Shown: positions 1-7,874 of the stretch, piece after piece
Position numbering within the stretch: position 1 is the stretch's first letter
How the letters are laid out: every line of letters starts with the position of its first letter
Origin: Microbispora catharanthi
GTDB taxonomy: Bacteria > Actinomycetota > Actinomycetes > Streptosporangiales > Streptosporangiaceae
Direction of reading: 5' to 3'
DNA length: 64,000 nucleotides
Assembly: GCF_006334915.2 (NCBI RefSeq)
Contig: NZ_VDMA02000013.1
Span: forward strand, 62,001 to 126,000
Made by a program: the position numbers and the translations under genes
Notes under the pieces: generated by a model
Told to the model about the DNA's origin: nothing
Database searches by the model: none
What the model saw: the letters and a program-made list of their open reading frames with translations, nothing else

Positions 1-97
1 CGCGGTCCGGGGCACAAGGGTCATAGGGGCGGGGGCGAGGAGCGGGGTGGCCACGGCACCGACGCTAACCGCTGGGCGCGCCGGTGTCGGTAGTGCT

Positions 98-123
98 GGG
101 GATACCCCTGGTTCTCGCCCCAG
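98..123. promoter_or_regulatory. Inverted repeat upstream of ABC exporter gene
   Basis: The short palindrome GGGGATACCCC (98-108) sits inside wider CTGGGG/CCCCAG arms (96-101 and 118-123), about 45-65 bp before the ABC ATPase start. The position suits an operator or promoter element for the exporter. No regulator gene is visible upstream in the window, so its partner is unknown. The rest of bases 1-164 shows no convincing gene. Confidence 0.3.
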
Positions 124-164
124 TGCCAATGCCTCACGGGCCCGCCGCCGGTTGGCTGAGCCAC

Positions 165-923
165 ATGACACAGACAACCGGGCAGGCTGTCCTGCTCGAC
201 TCGGTCCAGGTGACGTACGGCACCGGGCCTGGCGCGGTGACCGCTCTCGACGGCGTGACCCTCGGCTTCGGCCAGGGCACCTTCACCGCCGTGATGGGGC
301 CCTCGGGCTCCGGCAAGTCCACGCTGCTGCACTGCGCCGCCGGGCTCGACCGGCCGACGTCCGGGACCGTGCTGATCGGCGGCACCGACCTCGGCCCGCT
401 GAACGAGAAGGCGCTCACCCTGCTGCGCCGGGAACGGGTCGGCTTCGTCTTCCAGGAGTACAACCTGGTCGACGCGCTCACCGCCGAGGAGAACGTGGCG
501 CTCCCCCTCCGCCTGGCCGGGCGCCGCCCCGGCCCTGACGAGGTGCGCGACGCGCTCGCCGAGGTCGGCCTGGAGCGGCGGGCCGGGCATCGGCCCGCCG
601 AGCTCTCCGGCGGCGAGCGGCAGCGGGTGGCGATCGCCCGCACCCTCATCACCCGGTCGAAACGAACCGAGCCTGCCGTGCTCTTCGCCGACGAGCCCAC
701 CGGCGCGCTCGACAGCGCCGCGTCCCGCGTGGTCATGGAACTCCTGCGCGCGCTGGTCGACGCCCACGGGCAGACCGTCGTCATGGTCACGCACGACCCC
801 GCCGCCGCGGCGTACGCGGACCGGGTCGTGCTGCTGGCCGACGGCCGGCTCGCCGGGGAGCTGGGCCGGTCGAGCGCCGCCGAGATCGCCGCCCGCATGG
901 CCCTGCTGGAGGAGGCATGCTGA
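165..923 (+). CDS. ABC transporter ATP-binding protein (MacB/LolD type)
   Basis: A 252-aa cytoplasmic ATPase that would energise the FtsX-type permease encoded next. Walker A GPSGSGKST lies at about residues 45-53, the signature LSGGERQRVAIAR near 147 and Walker B with the D-loop (LFADEPTGALDS) near 175. A switch histidine follows in VMVTHDP. The ATG at 165 begins MTQTTGQ, which fits family N-termini; an in-frame upstream start would add an unlikely 27 residues. Its stop overlaps the permease start by 7 bp (917-923), so the two are translationally coupled. By family this is an antimicrobial-peptide, lipid or lipoprotein exporter. The substrate cannot be read from sequence. Confidence 0.9.
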   Translation: MTQTTGQAVLLDSVQVTYGTGPGAVTALDGVTLGFGQGTFTAVMGPSGSGKSTLLHCAAGLDRPTSGTVLIGGTDLGPLNEKALTLLRRERVGFVFQEYNLVDALTAEENVALPLRLAGRRPGPDEVRDALAEVGLERRAGHRPAELSGGERQRVAIARTLITRSKRTEPAVLFADEPTGALDSAASRVVMELLRALVDAHGQTVVMVTHDPAAAAYADRVVLLADGRLAGELGRSSAAEIAARMALLEEAC

Positions 924-3292
924 GCTTCTCCCTGCTCGGGCCGGCCGGAAGGGGCCGGTGGACCGGGCTCGCGGGCACCTTCGTCGCGCTCTGTCTCGGC
1001 GCCGCGGTCCTCACCGCGAGCGCGCTGCTGCTGACGTCCGCGGGCCCGCGGGTGCCCGCGCGCTACGCCGCCGCGTCCCTGCTCGTACGCACCCCCGGCG
1101 TGCCCGGCGACGACAACGGCTTCGCCGAGAACCGGCCCTGGTCTCCGGAGACGGCGGAGGCGCTGGTCCGCGCGCTGACGTCGGTGCCCGGCGTCGCGGC
1201 GGCCGTCCCCGATCGCGCCTTCTACGCCCAGGCCGTCGTCCGGGGCAGACCGGCCGGCGCGCACGAGGCACGAGGCTGGAGCACCGCGGCGCTGGCGCCG
1301 CACCGGCTGGTGGCGGGCAGGCCGCCCGTCCGCGCCGGAGAGGTCGTGCTCGGCCGCGCGCCCGGGCTCGCGCCGGGCTCGCCCGTCACGCTGCTGACCG
1401 CCAGGGGACCCGCGCCGTACACGGTCAGCGGTCTCACCGACGGCCCCGGCCCGTACGTCTCCGACGGCGAGGCCGCGCGCGTCGGGGGCGGGGTCCGCGT
1501 CATCGGGCTGCTCACCCGGCCGGGAATCGACCCCCACGCCGTGCGGCGTGCCGTACTCGGCGTCGTCGGCGGGTCCGGGCAGGTGCTCGCCGGGCCGGAC
1601 CGGGCGGCGGCCGAGCCCGCGGCCGACGCGCGGACCCGCTGGATCGGCATGCAGGTGCTGACCGCGATGGCGCTGCTCGGCGGGTTCGTGTCGGTGTTCG
1701 TCGTGGCCTCCACGTTCGCGTTCCGGGTCACCCAGCGGCGCCGGGAGTTCGGCCTGCTGCGGGCGGTCGGCGCGACCCCGCGCCAGGTGCGGCTGATCGT
1801 GTACGGCGAGGCGCTCGCCGTGGGAGCCGTCGCCGCCGCGGTCGGGGCGCTGCTGGGCGCGGCCGTCGCGCCCGCCGTGGGCGGGGTGCTCGTCGCGGCG
1901 GGCTTCGAGCCCGAGTCGTTCGGCGTGCGGTTCGCCCCGCTGCCCGTGGCCGGAGCGGTCGCGGCCGGGATCGCGGCGGGCCTGCTCGGCGCGTGGTCCG
2001 CCTCGGGCAGGGCCGCCCGGGTCCGCCCGCTGGAGGCCCTCCGCGACCACACGGCGGGCGGCACGCCGATGACCCGCCTGCGGTGGATCGCGGGCGTCGT
2101 GTCGGTCGCGGGCGGCCTGGCCCTGGCGGTGGCGAGCGGGTCCGCGGGCGAGGACGCTCTGGTGAACGACGTCCTGCTCGCCGCGATGGCGCTGATCGCC
2201 GGGCTCACCCTGCTCGCGCCGGTCGTCCTCCCGCCGCTCGTCCGCGTCCTCGCGTGGCCGGTCTCCCGGCCGGCCGTGGGCATGCTGGCCGGGCGGAGCG
2301 CGATGACGGCCGTGCGGCGCACCGCCGCCACGGCGGCCCCGGTGCTGCTGACGGTGGGCTTCACCGTGCTCGTCACCGGCATGGTGCGCACGACCGCCGC
2401 GGCGTACACGGCGGGGCGGGCGGCCGGCACCCCCGCCGCGGCGGTGCTCGTGCCCGACGGCGCCCCCGGCCTGTCGGACGCGGCGCTCGCGGCGGCGTCG
2501 GCCTCTGGCACGATCACGGCCCCGCTGCCCACCACCGTGTACGGCGACCGGCCGCTCGCCGCGCTGGGCGACGGTCACCTCGCCGGGGACGAGACGGCGG
2601 TCGCGGAATGGGTCGCCCGGGACCACGGCTGGCGGAAGGGAGACGTCGTGCCGCTCACCTTCGAGGACGGCAGCAGCGTGCGCCTGCGGATCGCGGCGGT
2701 CCTGCCCGGCGCGCCGGCGGAGGTGCTGGTCTCCAGGGACACGGTCCGGGCGCACGACCCGTCGGCGCTGACCCCCGAGGCGTACGTGTCCCGGCCGGCC
2801 GGAATGGTCTTCCCGGGGGCGAGGACGGTGAGCGTCGCCGACCGCGCGGCCGGCGACCAGGCGGAGGAGGACCGGCTCGTCTGGCTGTTCACGCTCCTGC
2901 TGGTCGGGGTCTCGGCCGGTTACTCGGGCCTGGCGATCGTCAACACGCAGGTCATGGCGGCGTCGGCACGCGCACGCGAGTTCGCGGTCCTGCGTCTGTC
3001 CGGCGCGACGCGGCGGCAGGCGACCGCGGCGGCCGCGGCCGAGGCGGCGCTCGTCACCGGGATCGGCACCGTGCTCGGCCTCGCCGTGGCCGTTCCCGCG
3101 CTGCTCGGCATGCGCGCCGGGCTGGCGCAGAAGTCCGGCGCGGCCGTTCCGCTGGTCGTCCCCTGGCCCACGGTCGCGGCCGTCGTCGCCGCCTGCCTCG
3201 TCCTCGCGGCCGGAGCGAGCACTTTCACAGGAAAAACACCTTTCACTTCAGGAAAGGCGTCGTATAGGCCGTCTACCAGGGCAGATGCGTGA
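917..3292 (+). CDS. FtsX-like ABC permease with an abnormal C-terminus
   Basis: A 791-aa membrane permease and partner of the preceding ATPase. It has an N-terminal membrane segment, an extracytoplasmic domain, a first FtsX domain (hydrophobic segments around residues 245-370, with the cytoplasmic REFGLLRAVGATPRQV motif), further helices around 390-490, a second exterior domain and a second FtsX domain (REFAVLRLSGATRRQ, about 685-770). The last helix should be followed by a short basic tail of the type found after the third FtsX helix. Here the reading frame runs into a lower-GC, Thr/Ser/Lys-rich tail from about nt 3220. The 3' end therefore looks replaced or eroded. Function may still be intact because the missing part is short. 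Confidence 0.85.
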   Translation: MLSFSLLGPAGRGRWTGLAGTFVALCLGAAVLTASALLLTSAGPRVPARYAAASLLVRTPGVPGDDNGFAENRPWSPETAEALVRALTSVPGVAAAVPDRAFYAQAVVRGRPAGAHEARGWSTAALAPHRLVAGRPPVRAGEVVLGRAPGLAPGSPVTLLTARGPAPYTVSGLTDGPGPYVSDGEAARVGGGVRVIGLLTRPGIDPHAVRRAVLGVVGGSGQVLAGPDRAAAEPAADARTRWIGMQVLTAMALLGGFVSVFVVASTFAFRVTQRRREFGLLRAVGATPRQVRLIVYGEALAVGAVAAAVGALLGAAVAPAVGGVLVAAGFEPESFGVRFAPLPVAGAVAAGIAAGLLGAWSASGRAARVRPLEALRDHTAGGTPMTRLRWIAGVVSVAGGLALAVASGSAGEDALVNDVLLAAMALIAGLTLLAPVVLPPLVRVLAWPVSRPAVGMLAGRSAMTAVRRTAATAAPVLLTVGFTVLVTGMVRTTAAAYTAGRAAGTPAAAVLVPDGAPGLSDAALAAASASGTITAPLPTTVYGDRPLAALGDGHLAGDETAVAEWVARDHGWRKGDVVPLTFEDGSSVRLRIAAVLPGAPAEVLVSRDTVRAHDPSALTPEAYVSRPAGMVFPGARTVSVADRAAGDQAEEDRLVWLFTLLLVGVSAGYSGLAIVNTQVMAASARAREFAVLRLSGATRRQATAAAAAEAALVTGIGTVLGLAVAVPALLGMRAGLAQKSGAAVPLVVPWPTVAAVVAACLVLAAGASTFTGKTPFTSGKASYRPSTRADA

Positions 3293-3431
3293 TCAGGCAA
3301 AGGAATCGTCGATCCTTCGCCTTGTTATCGCAAGTATTGCGATCCCACGTGTTCAGACGGCCCGGTTTCCGGATAGCCCTTATTAACATTTTTTTCCTGA
3401 GCATTGCATTACGGACACGAACGGAGGGGTC
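3220..3431. other. Lower-GC patch spanning permease 3' end and kinase 5' region
   Basis: Base composition falls to roughly half GC here, against about 72% around it, with A/T runs such as AACATTTTTTT near 3388. The patch begins inside the permease codons for the last helix. It contains two near-repeats (TTTCACAGGAAA and TTTCACTTCAGGAAA, about 3224-3254). It ends at the ribosome binding site GGAGGGG before the sensor kinase. It may be the scar of an insertion or deletion, possibly one that removed a gene between permease and kinase. Confidence 0.45.
3327..3343. promoter_or_regulatory. Perfect 7-bp inverted repeat (candidate operator)
   Basis: ATCGCAA-GTA-TTGCGAT, a perfect 7-bp inverted repeat about 90 bp upstream of the sensor kinase start. 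It is followed by an A/T-rich stretch that could carry a promoter. There is no T-run directly after it, so an operator is more likely than a terminator. Confidence 0.4.
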
Positions 3432-4841
3432 ATGGCGGGCTGGCGCATGCCTTCCCTTTTACGCCCGCGCTCGATCCAGGCGCGGACCGCAGTGATGAGC
3501 GCGGTCCTCTCCCTCGTCGTCCTCACGGTGATCGGGTTCGGCCTGGACATCGCCGTACGCAACCGGATCCACAGCCATCTCTTCATGGACACCCAGCGGG
3601 TGGCCACCGACTGGATCGCCTCGATGGGCCCCAACGGCATCCCCGAGCCGCCGGCCGCGCACGAGGACCTGGTGCAACTCGTCGACTCCCGCAACCGGGT
3701 GATCACCGCCAGCCGGGCGGCGAGCGGCCGGGCCCCGCTGACCTCCCCTTTCCCCACGGGCCAGGACCGCCTGCAGTACCGGATCGAATGCCCGGACCGG
3801 GGCCGGTGCGTCGTGCTCACCGCCGTACGGGTCCTGCCGGTGCAGTCCCGGCTGTTCTGGGACGGCGAGCCGCACGCCGTGTACGCGGGAAGGACCGAGC
3901 CGGGCCTCCTGGCCACGCGGCGGCTGGAACTGTTCATCGCGATCGGAGTGCTGCTGATGACCGCCGGATGGACCTGGGCGAGCTGGCGCGCCGCGGGCCG
4001 CACGCTGCGTCCGGTCAGAGAGATTCGCGAGAGGGTGACCGAGATCAGCGTGCGCGACCTGAGCCTGCGCGTCCCCCAGCCGCCCGGGCGCGACGAGATA
4101 GCCGAGCTCGCGCGGGCCTCCAACAACTTCCTCGAACGCCTCGACACCTCGGTGCGCCAGCAGCGGCACTTCGCCTCGATGGTCTCCCACGAGCTGCGGA
4201 CGCCGCTCGCCGGGCTGCGCACGCAACTGGAGGAGGCCCTGCTCTACCGCGAGGAGACCGATCCGTACGAGACGATCCGTACGGCGGTGCGGACCACGGA
4301 GCGGTGCCAGGCGATCATCGACGAGATGCTCACGGTCGCCCGCGTCCGCACGGCCGCGACGGACGAACCCGAGCCGGTCGACCTCGGGACGCTCGCGCGG
4401 GAGGAGGCCGCCGCCCGCACGGACGGCGTGCCCGTGCACGTCGAGGTCGAGGACGAGGTGACCGTCCTCGGCAATCGGGTCCAGCTGTGCGGCGTGCTGA
4501 CCAACCTGCTGGTCAACGCCCAGCGCCACGCGTACGGCAGGGTCGACGTCACGGTCGGGCGGGCCGGGGACGAGGCGGTCGTCACCGTGCTCGACGACGG
4601 CGACGGCATCGCGCCGGAGGATCGCGAGCGGGTCTTCGAGCCGTTCGTCCGCCTGAAGGACGGGCGCCGCCGCGACCCCAAGGGCACCGGGCTGGGCCTC
4701 GCCCTGTGCCGCGTCACGGCGGACGCGCACCACGGGACGCTGCGGGTCGAGGACTCGCCCCGCGGCGCCCGCTTCGTCCTGCGCCTGCCGCTGCCCGCGG
4801 GCGCCGCGGCCGCGGGCAGCGCGCCCCAGCTCAGCCGGTGA
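3432..4841 (+). CDS. Sensor histidine kinase (HAMP, class I HisKA)
   Basis: A 469-aa membrane sensor kinase. It has a first membrane helix at about residues 18-42, an extracytoplasmic sensor region, a second helix at about 165-190, and HAMP and dimerisation segments. The H-box is SHELRTPLAG with phospho-acceptor His near 253. The N-box is LLVNAQRHA, the G1 box LDDGDGIAPEDRERVFEPF and the G2 box GTGLGLAL. The ATG at 3432 has GGAGGGG at good spacing. No response regulator gene is adjacent: the upstream genes encode an ABC/FtsX exporter and the downstream genes are the convergent egt operon. Kinase and exporter pairing is typical of envelope-stress or peptide-resistance modules. A cognate regulator may lie before the window or have been lost. 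Confidence 0.9.
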   Translation: MAGWRMPSLLRPRSIQARTAVMSAVLSLVVLTVIGFGLDIAVRNRIHSHLFMDTQRVATDWIASMGPNGIPEPPAAHEDLVQLVDSRNRVITASRAASGRAPLTSPFPTGQDRLQYRIECPDRGRCVVLTAVRVLPVQSRLFWDGEPHAVYAGRTEPGLLATRRLELFIAIGVLLMTAGWTWASWRAAGRTLRPVREIRERVTEISVRDLSLRVPQPPGRDEIAELARASNNFLERLDTSVRQQRHFASMVSHELRTPLAGLRTQLEEALLYREETDPYETIRTAVRTTERCQAIIDEMLTVARVRTAATDEPEPVDLGTLAREEAAARTDGVPVHVEVEDEVTVLGNRVQLCGVLTNLLVNAQRHAYGRVDVTVGRAGDEAVVTVLDDGDGIAPEDRERVFEPFVRLKDGRRRDPKGTGLGLALCRVTADAHHGTLRVEDSPRGARFVLRLPLPAGAAAAGSAPQLSR

Positions 4842-4856
4842 CGCTCAGCCGGTGAC
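4829..4856. repeat. Perfect 14-bp tandem duplication at convergent gene ends
   Basis: GCTCAGCCGGTGAC occurs twice in tandem (4829-4842 and 4843-4856). The first copy supplies the kinase stop codon (TGA 4839-4841). The second supplies the egtD stop on the other strand (4845-4847). Only 3 bp separate the two convergent genes. Confidence 0.9.
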
Positions 4857-5837
4857 GCCCGGGCGGGCGCTCCCGACGGCGGCCAGGGTCAGCGCGAAGT
4901 CGGCGGCGCTGTCGGTGTACCAGCGGCAGACCGCGAACCCGGCCCGGGACAGCTCGTCGAGCACACCCTCTCTGTGGAACTTGGCGCTGATCTCCGTGCG
5001 CATCTCCTCGCCCTCGGCGAAGGCGACCGTGAGGCCGAGCGCCCTGATCGGGACCTCCATGGGCCGGGTGGCCCGCAGCCGCATCTCGATCCAGTCGTTG
5101 TCCTCGTCCCACAGCGCGACGTGCTCGAACGCCTCCGGCTCGAACCCGGCGTCCAGCTCCCGGTTGAGCACGTGCAGCACGTTGCGGTTGAAGGCGGCCG
5201 TCACGCCCCCCGGGTCGTCGTACGCCGCGACCAGCCGCCCCCTGTCCTTCACCAGGTCGGTGCCGAGCAGCAGGGTGTCGCCCGGCCGCAGCGTGGCGCG
5301 CAGTTCCTTGAGGAACACCTCCCGCGCGGCGGGCGGGAGGTTGCCGATCGTGCCGCCGAGGAAGGCCACCAGCCGCCTGCCGGTCCTCGGCAGCAGCGCG
5401 AGGTGCTGCTCGAAGTCGGCGCGCACCGGCCGCACGTCGAGGCCGGGATAGCGTACGGCGAGCCGCTCCGCCGCGGCCTCCAGCGTGACGTCGTCCACGT
5501 CGACCGGCGTGTAGGCCCGCAGCACGCCCGCGTTGGCCAGCGCGTCGAGCAGCAGCACGGTCTTCTCGCTGGTGCCCGAGCCCAGCTCGACGAGCGTGTC
5601 GGCGCGGCTGAGGCCGGCGACGTCGACGGCGCGGCGGCGCAGGATCTCCAGCTCGCGCCGGGTGGGGTAGTACTCCGCCAGCCGGGTGATCCGGGAGAAC
5701 AGCTCGCTGCCCGCGGCGTCGTAGAACCACTTGGGGGGCAGCCACTTGGGCGACGAGGTCAGCCCTGCGCGCACGTCGTTCTCCAGAACATGGCGCAGGT
5801 AGTCGGCGCCGAGATGGTCCGTAACGCTAACGCTCAT
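4845..5837 (-). CDS. egtD: L-histidine N-alpha-methyltransferase EgtD
   Basis: A 330-aa SAM-dependent enzyme that trimethylates histidine to hercynine, the first committed step of ergothioneine synthesis. The SAM-binding segment LVELGSGTSEKT (about residues 82-93) and downstream GGTIGNL and ALWDEDNDWIEMRL segments match the DUF2260/EgtD family. Length is close to the mycobacterial enzyme (321 aa). The ATG at 5837 gives the usual N-terminus, and 8 bp separate it from the egtC stop. It is the last gene of egtABCD, transcribed leftwards. An in-frame extension upstream overlaps egtC and is rejected. Confidence 0.93.
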   Translation of the reverse strand: MSVSVTDHLGADYLRHVLENDVRAGLTSSPKWLPPKWFYDAAGSELFSRITRLAEYYPTRRELEILRRRAVDVAGLSRADTLVELGSGTSEKTVLLLDALANAGVLRAYTPVDVDDVTLEAAAERLAVRYPGLDVRPVRADFEQHLALLPRTGRRLVAFLGGTIGNLPPAAREVFLKELRATLRPGDTLLLGTDLVKDRGRLVAAYDDPGGVTAAFNRNVLHVLNRELDAGFEPEAFEHVALWDEDNDWIEMRLRATRPMEVPIRALGLTVAFAEGEEMRTEISAKFHREGVLDELSRAGFAVCRWYTDSAADFALTLAAVGSARPGVTG

Positions 5838-5845
5838 GTCGCCTC

Positions 5846-6547
5846 TCAATCGATGGGTGTCACCGAAACGCCGTCGGGGGACGCGAGCAGCAGGCTCCGG
5901 TCGGGCACGGCCCGCCAGCCCGGCCGGTCGTCCAACGGCTCGCTCGCGACGAGCACCCCCTCCTCCAGGTGCGTGAACAACGTGTCGCCCCACGCGACGG
6001 CGGCCAGGTGGGAACCTCCCGTGACGAGCAGGTTCAGCCGGGCCTCCGGGTCGCCCTCGGCGGCCGTGCGGACGACGGCGGGCAGGACGTCGGCGAGTGA
6101 CAGGCCGTCCCGCAACCGGGTGAACGCGGCCGCGGCGAGCCACGCCGAGTCGCACCCGCTCTCCGCGTCGGCCGCGAGGGGCCGGACGGCCTCGCGCCTG
6201 ACCCTGCCGTTGTGGCTGAGCAGCCAGGGCCCGTCGGCGAACGGCGCGGTGGCCGTCTCCTCGATCGGCATCCCGACCGTGGCCGACCGCACCGCGGCGA
6301 TCAGGCACGTCGAGCGGGCCGCCGCGGCGAGGCCGGGCATGTTGGCGTCCGTCCAGATGGGCACCGTACGGCGGTAGCGCACGGGCCGGGACCCGTCGTA
6401 CCAGCCCAAGCCGAACCCGTCGGCGTTCACCGTGCCGTACTTCTGCAGGCGCGGCGCGTACGACTGGCGCAGCAGGCCGTGTTCGGGGTCGCTGATGAGC
6501 GTGGTCAGGGCCCGCGCCGGGCCCAGCCACGCCGCGTGGCGGCACAT
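5846..6547 (-). CDS. egtC: Ergothioneine amidohydrolase EgtC
   Basis: A 233-aa class II glutamine-amidotransferase-fold Ntn hydrolase. It removes the gamma-glutamyl group from the hercynyl gamma-glutamylcysteine sulfoxide made by EgtB. The start is fixed by the required N-terminal nucleophile Cys: MCRHAAWLGP, with Cys2 becoming Cys1 after Met removal. FGLGWYD and LLSHNGRV segments are typical of the fold. The start is 4 bp after the egtB stop and the stop is 8 bp before egtD. Confidence 0.92.
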   Translation of the reverse strand: MCRHAAWLGPARALTTLISDPEHGLLRQSYAPRLQKYGTVNADGFGLGWYDGSRPVRYRRTVPIWTDANMPGLAAAARSTCLIAAVRSATVGMPIEETATAPFADGPWLLSHNGRVRREAVRPLAADAESGCDSAWLAAAAFTRLRDGLSLADVLPAVVRTAAEGDPEARLNLLVTGGSHLAAVAWGDTLFTHLEEGVLVASEPLDDRPGWRAVPDRSLLLASPDGVSVTPID

Positions 6548-6551
6548 CCCC

Positions 6552-7874
6552 TCAGTCCTCCGAGCGGGCGCAGCGGAACCCGGCGAAGATCTGCCGCCGG
6601 ATCGGGTAGTCCCAGTTGCGGAAGGTCGTGCGGACCGCGGAGGGATGGGTGGCCCACGACCCGCCGCGCAGCACCCGGTAGGTCTCCCCGAAGAAGACCT
6701 TGCTGTACTCCTCGTAGGGGAAGCACCGGTAGCCGGGATAGGGCTGGAACCAGGAGTCGGTCCACTCCCACACGTCCCCGATGAGCTGCTCGACGCCATA
6801 AGGACTCGCGCCGTCCGGGAACGCCCCGGCGGGCGCGGGCCGGGCCGCGCGGTGGCCGAGGTTGGCCCAGCGCCCGAGACGGCCGGGATCGGCCTCGCCC
6901 CAGGGATACGTGCGGCCGCCGCACGCCTTCTCCCACTCGGCCTCGGTCGGCAGGCGCTTGCCCGCCCACCGGGCGTACGCGTCGGCCTCGTACCACGAGA
7001 CGTGCTGCACCGGCTCGTCCGGCGGCACGGGCTCCTCCCGGCCGAACCGGACCCGCCACCAGGTGTCGCCGTCGCGCGTCCAGAACAGCGGGGCCTCCAC
7101 GCCGTTCCGCTCGGCCCACTCCCAGCCCTGCGGCAGCCACCAGCGCGGGTCGCGGTAGCCGCCGTCCTCGACGAACTCCAGGTAGGCCGCGTTCGTGACG
7201 GGGTGGCGGTCGATCCAGTAGCCCGGCAGGTATATGCGGTGGGCCGGCCGCTCGTTGTCGTACGCCCAGGGCGTGGTGTCGGTGCCCCCGCCGGTGCCCA
7301 TCGTGAAGACCCCGGCGGGGATGTGCACCTCGGGCTCGGCGGCGGGCCTGCCGGGCGGCAGCTCCCCGTCGCGGACCAGGCCCGGCCGCCGGGACAGCTG
7401 GAGCGTGGCGAGCATGGTCTCGTCGTGCTGGTGCTCGTGCTGCAGCACCAGCCCGAAGACGTAGCCGCCGGACCGCAGCGGATCGGGGTCGGTCAGGTCC
7501 ACCCGGTCGAGCACGTCGAGCACCCGGCCGCGCACGCCGGAGATGTACTTCCTGGCCTCGGCCGGGCCGAGCAGCGGGAGCGACGGCCGGTCCTTGCGCG
7601 GATACTTGAACGCGTCGTAGAGGTGGTCGATCTCCGGGCGCAGCGGCTCGATGCCGCCCACCTCGCGCAGCACCCACAGCTCCTCGTAGTTGCCGACGTG
7701 GGCGAGGTCCCAGACCAGCGGCGACATCAGGGGCGAGTGCTGGCGCACGAGCATGTCGTCGTCGGCGTCGGTGTAGGCGAGCGACCGCTCGCGTACGGCG
7801 GCGAGCTCGGCCGCGATCCGCTCCTTCAGGCCGGTCGGGCCGGCGTTGCCCAGGACGGCGTCGAGATCGGTCAC
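6552..7874 (-). CDS. egtB: Ergothioneine sulfoxide synthase EgtB
   Basis: A 440-aa non-haem iron enzyme joining hercynine, gamma-glutamylcysteine and oxygen to form the C-S bond. The N-terminal DinB-like part carries the iron ligands: His59 in DLAHVGNYEEL, then H146-x3-H150-x-E152 in QHEHQHDET. The C-terminal half is an FGE/sulfatase-modifying-type domain (VSWYEADAYARWAGKRLPTE, VLRGGSW). The GTG start at 7874 overlaps the egtA stop in a GTGA arrangement. Length matches the mycobacterial enzyme (428 aa). Confidence 0.94.
   Translation of the reverse strand: MTDLDAVLGNAGPTGLKERIAAELAAVRERSLAYTDADDDMLVRQHSPLMSPLVWDLAHVGNYEELWVLREVGGIEPLRPEIDHLYDAFKYPRKDRPSLPLLGPAEARKYISGVRGRVLDVLDRVDLTDPDPLRSGGYVFGLVLQHEHQHDETMLATLQLSRRPGLVRDGELPPGRPAAEPEVHIPAGVFTMGTGGGTDTTPWAYDNERPAHRIYLPGYWIDRHPVTNAAYLEFVEDGGYRDPRWWLPQGWEWAERNGVEAPLFWTRDGDTWWRVRFGREEPVPPDEPVQHVSWYEADAYARWAGKRLPTEAEWEKACGGRTYPWGEADPGRLGRWANLGHRAARPAPAGAFPDGASPYGVEQLIGDVWEWTDSWFQPYPGYRCFPYEEYSKVFFGETYRVLRGGSWATHPSAVRTTFRNWDYPIRRQIFAGFRCARSED

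Noticed and set aside
134..2755. An 873-codon minus-strand open frame
   Set aside because: It is antisense to the ABC/permease genes, Arg/Gly/Pro-rich without domains, and explained by the high GC at third codon positions.
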